The translations under genes were made by a program, and so were the position numbers. The notes beneath the pieces are model-generated. The model made no database searches. It was not told where the DNA came from and worked only from the letters and a program-made list of their open reading frames with translations. From assembly GCF_014646055.1 (NCBI RefSeq), contig NZ_BMMS01000003.1, positions 248,001-312,000 on the forward strand: DNA of 64,000 nt. The letters run 5' to 3'. This DNA comes from Wenjunlia tyrosinilytica (GTDB lineage Bacteria; Actinomycetota; Actinomycetes; Streptomycetales; Streptomycetaceae). Of the stretch, positions 10,638-19,103 are shown one piece after another (within the stretch, counting starts at the first letter, position 1; each line of letters starts with the position of its first letter).

Positions 10638-10698
10638 GGGGCCTCCTAGGTTGCACCGACGCGGCGGTCCGGCGAACGGCCGCGTGAATGATCTCTTC

Positions 10699-10716
10699 GG
10701 TTCGGTCGACCGAACC
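10699..10716. promoter_or_regulatory. perfect 18-bp palindrome in the infC leader
   Basis: GGTTCGGTCGACCGAACC equals its own reverse complement. In RNA it would fold as a stem with a small central loop about 60 bases before the infC start. It could be a protein or ribosomal-protein binding structure or an antiterminator part; the function is not known. Confidence 0.55.
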
Positions 10717-10726
10717 ACCCCGGAGC

Positions 10727-10760
10727 AATGAAAATGCCCCGAAACGGTCGCTGGCGGGGC
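10727..10760 (-). terminator. attenuator-like hairpin in the infC leader
   Basis: Read on the minus strand, GCCCCG (10760-10755) pairs with CGGGGC (10741-10736), followed directly by ATTTTCATT. A GC stem followed by T residues is a classic intrinsic terminator, here about 90 bases before the infC start. This fits transcription attenuation of the operon. Confidence 0.55.
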
Positions 10761-10931
10761 TCCTGTCGTACCGGGAGCACCGCCGCGGCTCGCCGCGGGG
10801 CGCACGGGCGGGAACATGCCGTGTGGCACGAACCGCCGGACCGGACCCGCCGACCCTCGGGTCGGCCAGGTGGGAGATCGGAGCCTCCACTTGCGGGCCG
10901 GGTACGCGAGCACCCGACCGGTCGATCTCAG

Positions 10932-10937
10932 ATCATA
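10932..10937 (-). promoter_or_regulatory. candidate -10 element for the infC operon
   Basis: TATGAT on the minus strand (complement of 10932-10937) is a near-consensus -10 hexamer. No good -35 was found. If used, the leader RNA would be about 290 bases long. Confidence 0.35.
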
Positions 10938-11057
10938 CCAGCGTTTTGGGCGCTCCGGATATTCCCCCGGCAGGCGGCGGCCGCGCCGGGCCTGGAGGCG
11001 GCGGCGCGGCGGGGCCTCTTAGGCTGGGGGCCGGATCCGCTACACCGAAAGAGTGCC

Positions 11058-11432
11058 ATGACCGACTCCCCCGCCTCCACCCCCGACGACGGCGCCGCTC
11101 CCGGCTTCGACGACATGACCCGCGACATCGCGGACGTTCCGGCCGTCGAGGTGATCACGACTGTCGCGGTGCACCTGATGAGCGCGGCCGCGGTCAACCT
11201 GGGCCTGGCCGAGGAGGGCGCGGACCACAAGGACCTGGACGAGGCCCGCAAACTGATCACCGCCCTGGCCGGGCTGGTCACGGCCGGCGCCCCGGAGATC
11301 GGCAGCTACCACGCCGCCCCGCTGCGCGACGGCCTGAAGTCCTTGCAACTGGCCTTCCGCGAGGCCTCGATCGTCCCGGACGACCCGGGCCAGGGCCCCG
11401 GCGAGAAATTCACCGGCCCGGTCCACGGCTAG
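11058..11432 (+). CDS. DUF1844 domain protein
   Basis: The 124-residue product (ATG at 11058) has an acidic N-terminal tail and then the DUF1844 core: MTRDIADVPAVEVITTVAVH, LMSAAAVNLGLAEE and LDEARKLITALAGLV. A family of small proteins of unknown function with this signature is conserved in actinobacteria beside infC. The protein is predicted soluble, mostly helical, and cytoplasmic. It is divergent from infC, so the two may share control. Longer frames upstream belong to the control region and were not used. I cannot give a function. Confidence 0.85.
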   Translation: MTDSPASTPDDGAAPGFDDMTRDIADVPAVEVITTVAVHLMSAAAVNLGLAEEGADHKDLDEARKLITALAGLVTAGAPEIGSYHAAPLRDGLKSLQLAFREASIVPDDPGQGPGEKFTGPVHG

Positions 11433-11482
11433 GCGGGCCGGGCGGTGGGCCCCCTTGCGGCGTCGCCGTCCCGCCCCCGCCC

Positions 11483-12220
11483 TCAGCGCACGTGGACCGG
11501 GTTGCCGGGGACCTCGGTGCCTGCCGGGAGGACGGCCAGGTTGAGGCCTTGGACCAGTGTGGAGCGCAGGATCTCGTCCGCGGCGAGGGCGGCCGCCACT
11601 CGGCGGGCGACTTCCTCCACCGCGGCGTCCGGGGCCAGGACCAGGCCCAAGGTGGCGTCCGTCGTGGGGTCTCCGGGCAGGAGGTGGGCGCTCAGGACGG
11701 CCGGTTCGGGGGACACCGCGGAGCGGACCGCTTCGGCGACCGCCGGGTCGGTCACGGCGTCCGCACCCTCGCGGCCCCGCGCCAGGGCGCGCATCGCCGG
11801 GCCGGTGAGCTGATAGGTCACCGGGCCCGCGATGTCGATGAGCAGGGTGTCGGCCTTCTCGTGGTAGGCCGATTCCAGGGCCTGGCGCAGGTGCACCGCC
11901 ACCGGGCGGGCGTCGGGGCGCCAGCGGGACATCGACTCCACCGAGGTGAACGCGGGCAGCGCCACCCGGCCGTCACGGGCCCGGATCGTGGGCACCGCCA
12001 TGTCGCTGGTCTTCTCCCGGCGCAGCCCGTCCGGCCCCTGCTCGACCTCGCCGAGCACGGCCACCACCGGCACCAGCAGCCGTGTGCCCGCCAGGGCGGC
12101 CAGCACATCCGCCTCCGCCGCCGGGTCCTTCGCGTACCGGGCCAGTGCCTCGGCGAGCCCGGGGTCGGCCGCGCCTTCGTCGCCCGGGAAACCCGGGTCG
12201 GGGATGTTCTTCAGCTCCAC
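11483..12220 (-). CDS. SseB-domain protein
   Basis: This 245-residue protein matches the SseB N-terminal domain pattern: GTRLLVPVVAVLGE near residue 45, then DMAVPTIRARDGRVALPAFTS and MSRWRPDARPVAV. A C-terminal half with EVARRVAAALAADEILRSTL resembles the SseB C-terminal enhanced-serine-sensitivity region. Start is GTG at 12220. The family is widespread in actinobacteria but has no settled role. It ends 50 bases from the DUF1844 gene stop (convergent). Confidence 0.8.
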   Translation of the reverse strand: MELKNIPDPGFPGDEGAADPGLAEALARYAKDPAAEADVLAALAGTRLLVPVVAVLGEVEQGPDGLRREKTSDMAVPTIRARDGRVALPAFTSVESMSRWRPDARPVAVHLRQALESAYHEKADTLLIDIAGPVTYQLTGPAMRALARGREGADAVTDPAVAEAVRSAVSPEPAVLSAHLLPGDPTTDATLGLVLAPDAAVEEVARRVAAALAADEILRSTLVQGLNLAVLPAGTEVPGNPVHVR

Positions 12221-12251
12221 CCGGCGAGCCTACCGGCCGCGCTACGGCGGC

Positions 12252-13463
12252 TCAGAAGGCCCGCCGCCCCCGCCTGCCGCGCAGGTGCAGCACCCCGGCC
12301 GCGACGCACAGCGCCAGCCCGGCGGCGGCGCACAGCTTCACCAGGAGGCCCGGCATGCCCCCGGCCCCCGAGGCGTCCGCCCGCGCCGTGTCCGGGCCCG
12401 CGCCGAAGTACCGGTGGGGGTAGGCGGAGACCGAGGGCACCGGCGGCTGCGGGGTGAGCACGCGCGCCCGCTCCAGCGCCGCCGCCGGGTCGACGAGCCC
12501 CGTGCCCACGGCGTCGCTGCGCCCGCCCCGCGGGGTGTTGCGCGCCGTCGCCTCCAGCAGCCGCTTGATCTGGGCCGGGCCGAGCTCGGGGTACGCCGAG
12601 CGGATCAGCGCCACCGACCCCGAGACGTAGGCCGCCGCCGCGCTCGTTCCCCATCCCTCGTAGTAGTGCCGGTCGGGATCGGCTATCACCACGTCCACGC
12701 CCGGCGCCGCCACGGAGGTGTACCAGCGCCGCGTGGAGAAGTCGCCGCGGTTGCCGAGGCGGTCGACGGCCGTCACCGGGATCACACCCGGGTACGCGGC
12801 CGGGTACGACGCCCTGTCCCCCTCCTTGCCGCCGTTTCCGGCGGAGGCGACCACGACCACGCCCTTGCCGAGGGCGTACTGGATCGCCCGGTCCTCCTCC
12901 CGCTCCGGGTGGGAGGACTTGCTGTCGTCGCCCAGCGACAGGTTGATCACGTCGGCGCCGTGGTCGGTCGCCCACCGGATGCCCTGCGGCAGCGCCGATC
13001 CCCGGGTGGCACGCGCCCGCCTGCGCTGCGGGTCGCCGTCGTCGAGGATGACCCGCACCGGGAGGATCTTCGCCCGGGGGGCGATCCCGGTGATTCCGTC
13101 CTGGCCGCCGAAGCCATGGCCGCGACCGGCGATGATCCCGGCCATCGAGGTGCCGTGCCGGGCCCAGGAGCCGTCACCGGCGCGGGCGCCGAATCCGACC
13201 ATGTCCTTGCCCTTCAGCACCTGCCCCTGAAGGTCGGGGTGGCTGCTGTCGACGCCGGTGTCGATCACGGCGACGGTGACGCCCTCGCCCCTGGTGGTAC
13301 GCCACGCCGTCCCGGCGTGCAGGGCTTCCAGCGCCCATTCGCTGTCCCGGATCCCGTCGGCGCGGGCGGCCGGGGCCTGCGCCGCCGTCACCGTGAACGC
13401 CGTGGCGGCCAGCAGGAGGAGCGTGGGCAGCAGCCGCGCCGACCGGTGCGGGAACACGCTCAT
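12252..13463 (-). CDS. mycosin-like subtilase (S8 serine protease), membrane anchored
   Basis: The 403-residue protein has a signal peptide (LLPTLLLLAATAFTVTAAQA, cleaved near ARA-DG), a subtilisin fold with the catalytic triad Asp (VAVIDTGVDSSHPDL), His (RHGTSMAGIIAG) and Ser (GWGTSAAAAYVSG), and the oxyanion Asn in ASAGNGG. A C-terminal hydrophobic helix (LLVKLCAAAGLALCVAAGVL) is followed by basic residues, giving an anchor that leaves the protease outside. This layout is that of type VII secretion-associated mycosins. No ESX/EssC genes lie nearby. Its ATG overlaps the stop of the preceding gene by four bases (ATGA), so the two are co-translated. Confidence 0.9.
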   Translation of the reverse strand: MSVFPHRSARLLPTLLLLAATAFTVTAAQAPAARADGIRDSEWALEALHAGTAWRTTRGEGVTVAVIDTGVDSSHPDLQGQVLKGKDMVGFGARAGDGSWARHGTSMAGIIAGRGHGFGGQDGITGIAPRAKILPVRVILDDGDPQRRRARATRGSALPQGIRWATDHGADVINLSLGDDSKSSHPEREEDRAIQYALGKGVVVVASAGNGGKEGDRASYPAAYPGVIPVTAVDRLGNRGDFSTRRWYTSVAAPGVDVVIADPDRHYYEGWGTSAAAAYVSGSVALIRSAYPELGPAQIKRLLEATARNTPRGGRSDAVGTGLVDPAAALERARVLTPQPPVPSVSAYPHRYFGAGPDTARADASGAGGMPGLLVKLCAAAGLALCVAAGVLHLRGRRGRRAF

Positions 13464-14419
13464 CGGCGGCCCTCCTCGTCCCGCGCGGCGGATTCGGCCG
13501 CCCTGGTGAGCCGGGCCTCGACGAGCACGGCGACCGCCCTGGCGTCATGGCCGAGCCCCGCCTGGGCGGCCGGTGAGGTGGCCCCCTTGGCCATGGCCTT
13601 CGCCGCCGACTGGGGCACCGCCGCGCGTCCGTCCGCGAACCCGCTCGCGGAGAAGACGACGAACGGGGTGTCGGTGCGCACCCGCACCGTCCAGCTCGCC
13701 CTCTGCCGGTCGCCGAAGTCCTCGGCGGCGGTGCCGGGAAACGCCAGCGCGCGCGGCTTCAGATCGGCCCGCTCCCCCAGCCTCTGCTCGGTCCAGCGGT
13801 CCCCCAGCGCACGCATGAGCTTCCGGTCGGCCTCGGTCACGAGGATGCCGACGGTGATCACCGAGGAGGAGGTGACATCGGTGTAGGTGGCACGCAGCAG
13901 CCGGGCGCAGCCGACCGGCGCGAGCGCCTGTTCCAGCAGCGGATCGAACGCCTTCGCCGGTCCGCAGGCGCTGTCGGGGGCCACGCCTGCCCGCTTCCAG
14001 GTGCGGTCCGCCCCGCCGGGGCCCGCCCCGATCCCGCGCAGCGTCCGGGGGAGGAGGCTGTCCACGGGGACGCTGTGCCACACGGCGCGGGCGGCCTCGA
14101 AGTCCGCGGCCTGACGGTCCTCGGCGGCCGCGGCGGCGTCGGCGCCGGGGCCGAGCCAGTTCCCCGCGGCCGCGCCGCCGAGCAGTCCCAGGCCCAGGAC
14201 GAGGCACAGGGCGGCCGCACCGCCCCGTCGGCGGGAGCGGGGGGCACGGCGGCGGCCGCGTCCGTCGTCGCGTGCGGGAGGCGGCGGCCGGCCCGGCAGT
14301 GGCGGGTACGCAGGAGGTGCGGGCGCCCGGGCGGGCGGCGCGGGCGCGTACGCACGCCGCGCCGACAGCCTGTGCACGATGTCCGCCTCGGCTCCCCCGC
14401 TCCCCGCCGCGGTGCTCAC
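13460..14419 (-). CDS. single-pass membrane protein upstream of the mycosin
   Basis: I do not recognise the family. The 319-residue product has a proline-rich cytoplasmic N-terminus (PAPPARAPAPPAYPPLPG), a basic stretch, one membrane helix (about 66-88, ALCLVLGLGLLGGAAAGNWL) and an extracellular domain of about 225 residues with two cysteines in SACGPAKAF and PVGCARLL. The GTG at 14419 is chosen over one at 14425 because GGAGGGG is then properly spaced. It overlaps the downstream protease by four bases, so it probably works with, or is processed by, that enzyme. Confidence 0.75.
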   Translation of the reverse strand: MSTAAGSGGAEADIVHRLSARRAYAPAPPARAPAPPAYPPLPGRPPPPARDDGRGRRRAPRSRRRGGAAALCLVLGLGLLGGAAAGNWLGPGADAAAAAEDRQAADFEAARAVWHSVPVDSLLPRTLRGIGAGPGGADRTWKRAGVAPDSACGPAKAFDPLLEQALAPVGCARLLRATYTDVTSSSVITVGILVTEADRKLMRALGDRWTEQRLGERADLKPRALAFPGTAAEDFGDRQRASWTVRVRTDTPFVVFSASGFADGRAAVPQSAAKAMAKGATSPAAQAGLGHDARAVAVLVEARLTRAAESAARDEEGRR

Positions 14420-14546
14420 AAGCACCCCTCCGCCCCAGATCCCGACCCGTTCCGCGCAACTCTATTGGCTCAACGTGCCGCCGCGCGGCCACCTCGGTGA
14501 CGTCAGGCCTCTACCACCCGGTAACCGGGTCTGGCAGGCTTCGCCC

Positions 14547-15746
14547 ATGCCGACTCCCGCCGCCGACCGGGCGCGCTACGACCGGGCCACCGCTCACCTG
14601 GACGCTCCCCTGGCCGTCGTGGACATGGAAGCCTTCGAGGACAACGCGCGTGACCTCGTGCGCCGGGCCGGCGGCAAGCCGATCCGGGTGGCGAGCAAAT
14701 CGGTGCGGTGCCGGGCGCTGCTGGAGGCGGTCCTGGCCATGGACGGGTTCGCCGGGATCATGGGCTTCACTCTGGCCGAGTCGCTGTGGCTGGCTCGGGC
14801 GGGCTTCGACGACGTCCTGCTCGCCTACCCGTCGGCGGACCGGTCGGGCTTCGCCGAGCTGGCCTGCGACCCCAAGCCGGCCGCCTCGGTCACGGTGATG
14901 GTCGACGACCCCGCGCAGCTCGACCTGGTGGACGCGAGCCGGGCGGGCGGGCGCGAGGAGATCAGGGTCTGCCTGGAGCTGGACACGTCGCTGCGGATGC
15001 TGGGCGGCCGGATTCGGATCGGCGCGCTGCGCTCCCCGCTGCGCACGGCCGAGCAGGTCGCCGAGCTGGCCTCGGCGGTCGTGCGGCGCCCGGGTTTCCG
15101 GCTGGTCGGGCTGATGGCCTACGAGGGGCACATCGCCGGTGTCGGCGACGCGGTCCCCGGGCGGCCGGTGTACTCGCGGGCGATCCGGCTGATGCAGGCG
15201 ACGGCGCGGCGGGAGCTGGCCGTGCGCCGCGCCGAGGTGGTGGCCGCGGTCCGGTCGGTGGCGGATCTGGAGTTCGTCAACGGCGGGGGGACCGGCAGCG
15301 TCCAGCACACGGCGGCCGAGGACGCGGTGACGGAGATCGCCGCGGGGTCCGGCCTGTACCAGCCCCGTCTGTTCGACAACTACACCTCGTACCGCGCGCG
15401 TCCCGCCGCGCTCTTCGCTCAGCCGGTGGTGCGGCGGCCGGGCGTCGGCGTGGTGACGGTCCTGGGCGGCGGCTATCCGGCGTCGGGGGCGGCGGGCGCG
15501 CACCGTCTGCCCGTGCCCCACCTGCCGGAGGGGCTGAGGTACGACCCGCAGGAGGGTCCCGGAGAGGTGCAGACCCCGCTGCTGGGATCCGCGGCGGACG
15601 ATCTGCTGATCGGAGACAAGGTGTGGTTCCGCCACGCTAAGGCGGGCGAGCTGTGCGAGAGGTTCGACTCCCTGCACCTGATCGAGGGCGACCGGGTGCG
15701 CGAGAGCGTCCCGACGTACCGGGGCGAGGGCAGAACGTTCCTGTAG
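14547..15746 (+). CDS. PLP-dependent amino acid deaminase/aldolase (D-threonine-aldolase-like)
   Basis: This 399-residue protein has an alanine-racemase-type N-terminal barrel with the likely PLP lysine in IRVASKSVRC, followed by GIMGFTLAESLWLARAG and FRLVGLMAYEGHIAG. A C-terminal beta domain includes GGGYPASGA and DKVWFRHAKAGELCERF, the latter placing the metal-binding His and Cys seen in D-threonine aldolases. Such enzymes cleave beta-hydroxy D-amino acids or deaminate them. The ATG at 14547 is favoured over an upstream in-frame start that lacks family similarity. The gene is divergent from the mycosin pair; the oxidase at the window start could act on similar D-amino acids, which is only a guess. 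Confidence 0.85.
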   Translation: MPTPAADRARYDRATAHLDAPLAVVDMEAFEDNARDLVRRAGGKPIRVASKSVRCRALLEAVLAMDGFAGIMGFTLAESLWLARAGFDDVLLAYPSADRSGFAELACDPKPAASVTVMVDDPAQLDLVDASRAGGREEIRVCLELDTSLRMLGGRIRIGALRSPLRTAEQVAELASAVVRRPGFRLVGLMAYEGHIAGVGDAVPGRPVYSRAIRLMQATARRELAVRRAEVVAAVRSVADLEFVNGGGTGSVQHTAAEDAVTEIAAGSGLYQPRLFDNYTSYRARPAALFAQPVVRRPGVGVVTVLGGGYPASGAAGAHRLPVPHLPEGLRYDPQEGPGEVQTPLLGSAADDLLIGDKVWFRHAKAGELCERFDSLHLIEGDRVRESVPTYRGEGRTFL

Positions 15747-15850
15747 GTCCCGGGCCGACGCGCTTCCCCGTCCCCCGTGCCGCTCACCGGGCCCGCTCAC
15801 CGGGCCGCCCGGCGCCCCCGGCCGGGCCCGGTCCCCGCCCGCCCCGGGTC

Positions 15851-16747
15851 TCACACCCCGTTGGTCGGTCCCACCGTCTTGACGCCCTTGAGGATCTCGT
15901 CCATGACGGACAGCTCGGGCGCCTTGCCCGTGGCGTCGAAGCCGAAGCGGATGGTGGTAAGCGCCCCCGTCGTCGGGGACTTGAAGGACACGCTCTGCAC
16001 GGTGCCGTCCGGCCCCTTCGCCACATCCAGCTTCCAGCGCACCAGGTACCCGGGCTGGCCGGCGACGGTGACCTTGCCCGCCTTGGTCTCCTTGTGGCTC
16101 TTGATCTCGCCGTAGGCGGACTTGGCATTGGCGGCGATGTCCGCCTCGGCCGCGTGCTTGGCGTCCGCTCCCGCCCCGGGCACCGTGTAGACCCCGGCGC
16201 TGACGCAGGACTTGGACGGGGTGGTGTCGCAGGTGAACGGGGCCGTGGAGATGTAGGCGTTGCCCGTGTCCTTGGTGTCGCGCTTCTCCCACCCGTCGAG
16301 CAGGGGCAGGCTGATCCCGGCGCTGTGGTCGACCGCCGCGTCCGACGGGTCGGCCGGGGGCGCGGTGCTCGGCTCGCCGCTGCCGGGCGCCGGAGTGGAC
16401 GGCGGGGCGCTCGGCGCGGAGGACGAGCCGGTGGGAGCCGGTTTCGCGGCACTGGCCTTGCCGCCCCCGTCGCCGTTGTGGAGCACGGCCGCTCCGGCGG
16501 CCACCGCGCCGACGAGCAGGACGCCGCCGACCACCGCGGCGATGACCGCGCCCTTGCGGTTGCCGGGCGGCGGCTGCGGCGGGAAACCGGGCATCGCCGG
16601 CTGCCCGTAGGGGCCCACCGGCGGCACCGGAGGCTGGTCGGTGGTACGGGTGTACTCGGTCCAGGCGTTTCCGTCCCACCATCGTTCGATGCCGGGGCCG
16701 TTGCCTGTCTGCCCCTGGTCCGGGTACCAGCCGGGCGGTGTCGTCAT
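15851..16747 (-). CDS. DUF2510 membrane protein
   Basis: The 298-residue product begins MTTPPGWYPDQGQTGNGPG, the DUF2510 motif (GWYPDP-like, with ERWWDGNAWTEYTR). A proline/glycine linker is followed by one membrane helix (about 48-70, GAVIAAVVGGVLLVGAVAAG), a serine/proline/alanine-rich stalk, and an extracellular domain of about 160 residues with two cysteines (FTCDTTPSKSCVSAG). This is a common actinobacterial surface-protein layout without known function. GTG at 16753 is an alternative start; no clear ribosome-binding site helps decide. Confidence 0.75.
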   Translation of the reverse strand: MTTPPGWYPDQGQTGNGPGIERWWDGNAWTEYTRTTDQPPVPPVGPYGQPAMPGFPPQPPPGNRKGAVIAAVVGGVLLVGAVAAGAAVLHNGDGGGKASAAKPAPTGSSSAPSAPPSTPAPGSGEPSTAPPADPSDAAVDHSAGISLPLLDGWEKRDTKDTGNAYISTAPFTCDTTPSKSCVSAGVYTVPGAGADAKHAAEADIAANAKSAYGEIKSHKETKAGKVTVAGQPGYLVRWKLDVAKGPDGTVQSVSFKSPTTGALTTIRFGFDATGKAPELSVMDEILKGVKTVGPTNGV

Positions 16748-16833
16748 GCTCACGGGGCAAACGGTACGGCAGGCCGGGCCCAGCGGCTCCCGGGAGGCCC
16801 GGCGCGGCCGCCGGGCCTCCCCGGAACGGCAGG

Positions 16834-17619
16834 TCAGACCGGTGTGACGTAGGCGCCCGCGATGCCTCCGTCGACGAGGAACTCCGACCCGGTGATGAAC
16901 GAGGAGTCGTCGCTCGCCAGGAACGCCACGGCCGCGGCGATCTCCTCCGCCTCGGCGAAGCGGCCCAGCGGGATGTGCACGAGCCGGCGGGCCGCCCGCT
17001 CGGGGTCCTTGGCGAACAGCTCCCGCAGCAGCGGGGTGTTGACCGGCCCCGGGCACAGGGCGTTGACACGGATGCCCTCACGGGCGAACTGCACTCCGAG
17101 CTCGCGGGACATCGCCAGCACCCCGCCCTTGGACGCGGTGTAGGAGATCTGCGAGGTGGCCGCGCCCATGACGGCGACGAAGGAGGCGGTGTTGATGATG
17201 GAGCCCCTGCCCTGGCGCCGCATGTAGGGCAGGGCCGCCTTGCAGCACAGGTAGACCGAGGTGAGGTTGACCTCCTGGACGCGCTTCCACGCCTCCAGCC
17301 CCGTAGTGAGGATGGAGTCGTCGTCGGGCGGTGAGATCCCGGCGTTGTTGAAGGCGACGTCGACGGAGCCGTAGGTGTCGAAGGCGGTCCTGAACAGCGC
17401 CTCCACCTGCTCGGGGTCGGTGACGTCCACCTTGACGTAGGTGCCGCCGACCTCGTCGGCGGCGGCCTTGCCCGCGGTGTCGTCGATGTCCGCGCAGACG
17501 ACATCGGCGCCCTCGGAGGCGAAACGGCGGGCCGTGGCCAGGCCGATGCCGCTGCCCGCGCCGGTGACGACGGCGGTGCGGCCGACGAGGCGGCGGCAGA
17601 CGGGGTTCTGGTCGGTCAA
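16834..17619 (-). CDS. short-chain dehydrogenase/reductase in the gamma-glutamyl cluster
   Basis: This 261-residue SDR carries the cofactor motif VVTGAGSGIGLATA, NNAG, the catalytic Ser (INTASFVAV) and YTASK (Tyr/Lys), and ends with the family's typical GGIAG. An Asp after the second strand (CADIDD) suggests NAD(H). Start is TTG at 17619 with AAAGG eight bases upstream. It follows the ligase and aldehyde dehydrogenase genes in the same direction (95-base gap), so oxidation of a gamma-glutamylated alcohol to the aldehyde is a reasonable inferred role. FabG-like activity cannot be excluded. Confidence 0.85.
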   Translation of the reverse strand: MTDQNPVCRRLVGRTAVVTGAGSGIGLATARRFASEGADVVCADIDDTAGKAAADEVGGTYVKVDVTDPEQVEALFRTAFDTYGSVDVAFNNAGISPPDDDSILTTGLEAWKRVQEVNLTSVYLCCKAALPYMRRQGRGSIINTASFVAVMGAATSQISYTASKGGVLAMSRELGVQFAREGIRVNALCPGPVNTPLLRELFAKDPERAARRLVHIPLGRFAEAEEIAAAVAFLASDDSSFITGSEFLVDGGIAGAYVTPV

Positions 17620-17714
17620 CTTAACGGCCTTTCTCTCGTGGAGCGTATCTGGCGTGGGGGCGTGGGGGCGTGACGCGAGCAGGAGCGTGCCCGCGGTGGC
17701 GGGCCGCCGTCCTT

Positions 17715-19103
17715 TCAGGACGCGGACTCCGTGCTGATGAAGACGTTCTTGGTCTCGGTGAAGGCGGTCAGGGCGTCGGGGCCGAGTTCACGGCCGAGGC
17801 CGGACTGCTTGTAGCCGCCGAACGGGGTCCAGTAGCGGACCGAGCTGTGGGAGTTGACGGAAAGGTTGCCCGCGGCCACGGCGCGCGAGACACGCACGGC
17901 CCGGCCGACGTCGCGGGTCCAGATCGAGCCGGACAGCCCGTAGTCGGTGGCGTTGGCGAGCCGCACCGCGTCCGCCTCGTCCTCGAAGGGGATCACGACC
18001 GCGACGGGGCCGAACACCTCCTCGACGGCGACCCGGGCGCCCGGGTCCTCGGGGGCGAGCACGGTGGGCGGGAACCAGAAGCCCTTGCCACCGGGTGCTT
18101 CGCCCTGGATCGCCACGGGAACGCCGTCCGACAGGTAGGAGGCGACCCGGTCGCGCTGGACGGCCGAGATGAGCGGACCCATCGCGGTCCTCTCGTCGGC
18201 CGGGTCGCCCACGACGACCGCCCGCACGGCGGGCTCCAGCAGCTCCAGGAACCGGTCGTGCACGGAGCGCTGGACGAGGATGCGGGTGCGCGCGCAGCAG
18301 TCCTGGCCGGCGTTGTCGAGGAACGACATCGGGGCGGCGGCAGCGGCCGACTCCAGATCGGAGTCGGCGAAGACGACGTTGGCGCTCTTGCCGCCGAGCT
18401 CCAGCGTCACCCGCTTCACCCGGTCGGCGCACTTGGCCATGATCTGCTTGCCGACGGACGTGGACCCGGTGAAGACGATCTTCGCCACCGCGGGATGCTC
18501 GACCAGGGCGTTCCCGGCGACCTTCCCCGCGCCGGGCAGGACCTGGAGGATCCCCTCCGGCAGCCCCGCCTCCAGGGCGAGTCCGGCGAGTCTGAGGGCG
18601 GTGAGCGGAGTGGTCTCGGCGGGCTTGAGCAGGACGGCGTTGCCCGCGGCCAGCGCCGGGGCCGTGCCCCATGCGGCGATGGGCATGGGGAAGTTCCACG
18701 GGGCGATGACACCGACCACGCCGAGCGGTTCGAGGATGGTGATGTCGAGCCCGCCGGGCACGGGGATCTGGCGCCCGTTCAGCCGCTCGACGCCACCGGC
18801 CGCGTAGTCGAGCAGGTCGCGGACGTTGCCGGCCTCCCAGCGGGCGTTGCCGATCGTGTGGCCGGCCTCGAGGACCTCGAGCCGGGCGAGCTCCTCGATG
18901 TGCTCGTCGACCACCGCGGCGAACCGGCGCAGCAGTCGCGCCCGGTCCGCCGGGGCCAGGGCCGCCCAGCCCGCCTGCGCCTTCGCCGCCTTGGCGACCG
19001 CGGTGTCCACGTCGGCCTCGGTGGAGGCGGCGACCGTGGCCACCACCTCCTCGGTGGCGGGGTTGAGCACGTGGTGTTCCAGCAGGGTCACGGCGTTCCT
19101 CAC
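17715..19103 (-). CDS. NAD(P)-dependent aldehyde dehydrogenase in the gamma-glutamyl cluster
   Basis: The 462-residue enzyme shows all ALDH landmarks: WNFPMPIAAWGTAPALAAGN, KPAETTPLTALRLA, FTGSTSVGKQI, the general-base Glu in VTLELGGKSANVV, the catalytic Cys in GQDCCARTRILV, and EVFGPVAVVIPF. The first GTG (19103) overlaps the ligase stop (GTGA). A second GTG at 19091 has AGGAA at good spacing and may be the true start, four residues shorter. In this cluster it would convert the gamma-glutamyl aldehyde to the acid. The enzyme class is certain; the substrate is inferred. Confidence 0.92.
   Translation of the reverse strand: MRNAVTLLEHHVLNPATEEVVATVAASTEADVDTAVAKAAKAQAGWAALAPADRARLLRRFAAVVDEHIEELARLEVLEAGHTIGNARWEAGNVRDLLDYAAGGVERLNGRQIPVPGGLDITILEPLGVVGVIAPWNFPMPIAAWGTAPALAAGNAVLLKPAETTPLTALRLAGLALEAGLPEGILQVLPGAGKVAGNALVEHPAVAKIVFTGSTSVGKQIMAKCADRVKRVTLELGGKSANVVFADSDLESAAAAAPMSFLDNAGQDCCARTRILVQRSVHDRFLELLEPAVRAVVVGDPADERTAMGPLISAVQRDRVASYLSDGVPVAIQGEAPGGKGFWFPPTVLAPEDPGARVAVEEVFGPVAVVIPFEDEADAVRLANATDYGLSGSIWTRDVGRAVRVSRAVAAGNLSVNSHSSVRYWTPFGGYKQSGLGRELGPDALTAFTETKNVFISTESAS

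Larger units (their letters stand above)
10638..11057. other. long divergent control region and infC leader
   Basis: About 420 bases separate infC (minus) from the DUF1844 gene (plus). The infC side contains a candidate -10 (10937-10932), an attenuator-like hairpin (10727-10760) and a perfect 18-bp palindrome (10699-10716). On the plus side TAGGCT at 11020-11025 is a possible -10 for the DUF1844 gene. No coding frame of convincing character was found. Confidence 0.6.

Noticed and set aside
10638-10913. Longer IF-3 start from the upstream GTG
   Set aside because: The open frame is non-conserved in character, crosses the attenuator and palindrome, and ignores the strong AGGAGG before ATC.
12252-14419. 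Type VII secretion locus
   Set aside because: Only a mycosin-like protease and one membrane protein are present; no EccC ATPase, WXG100 or EccB/D/E genes are seen.
14511-17504. Minus-strand open frame of 997 codons
   Set aside because: It is a shadow crossing the SDR, DUF2510 and aldolase genes in wrong frames.
16834-17619. SDR gene as a FabG of fatty-acid synthesis
   Set aside because: No acyl carrier protein or other fab genes are adjacent; the operon context favours a catabolic dehydrogenase, although the fold alone cannot decide.
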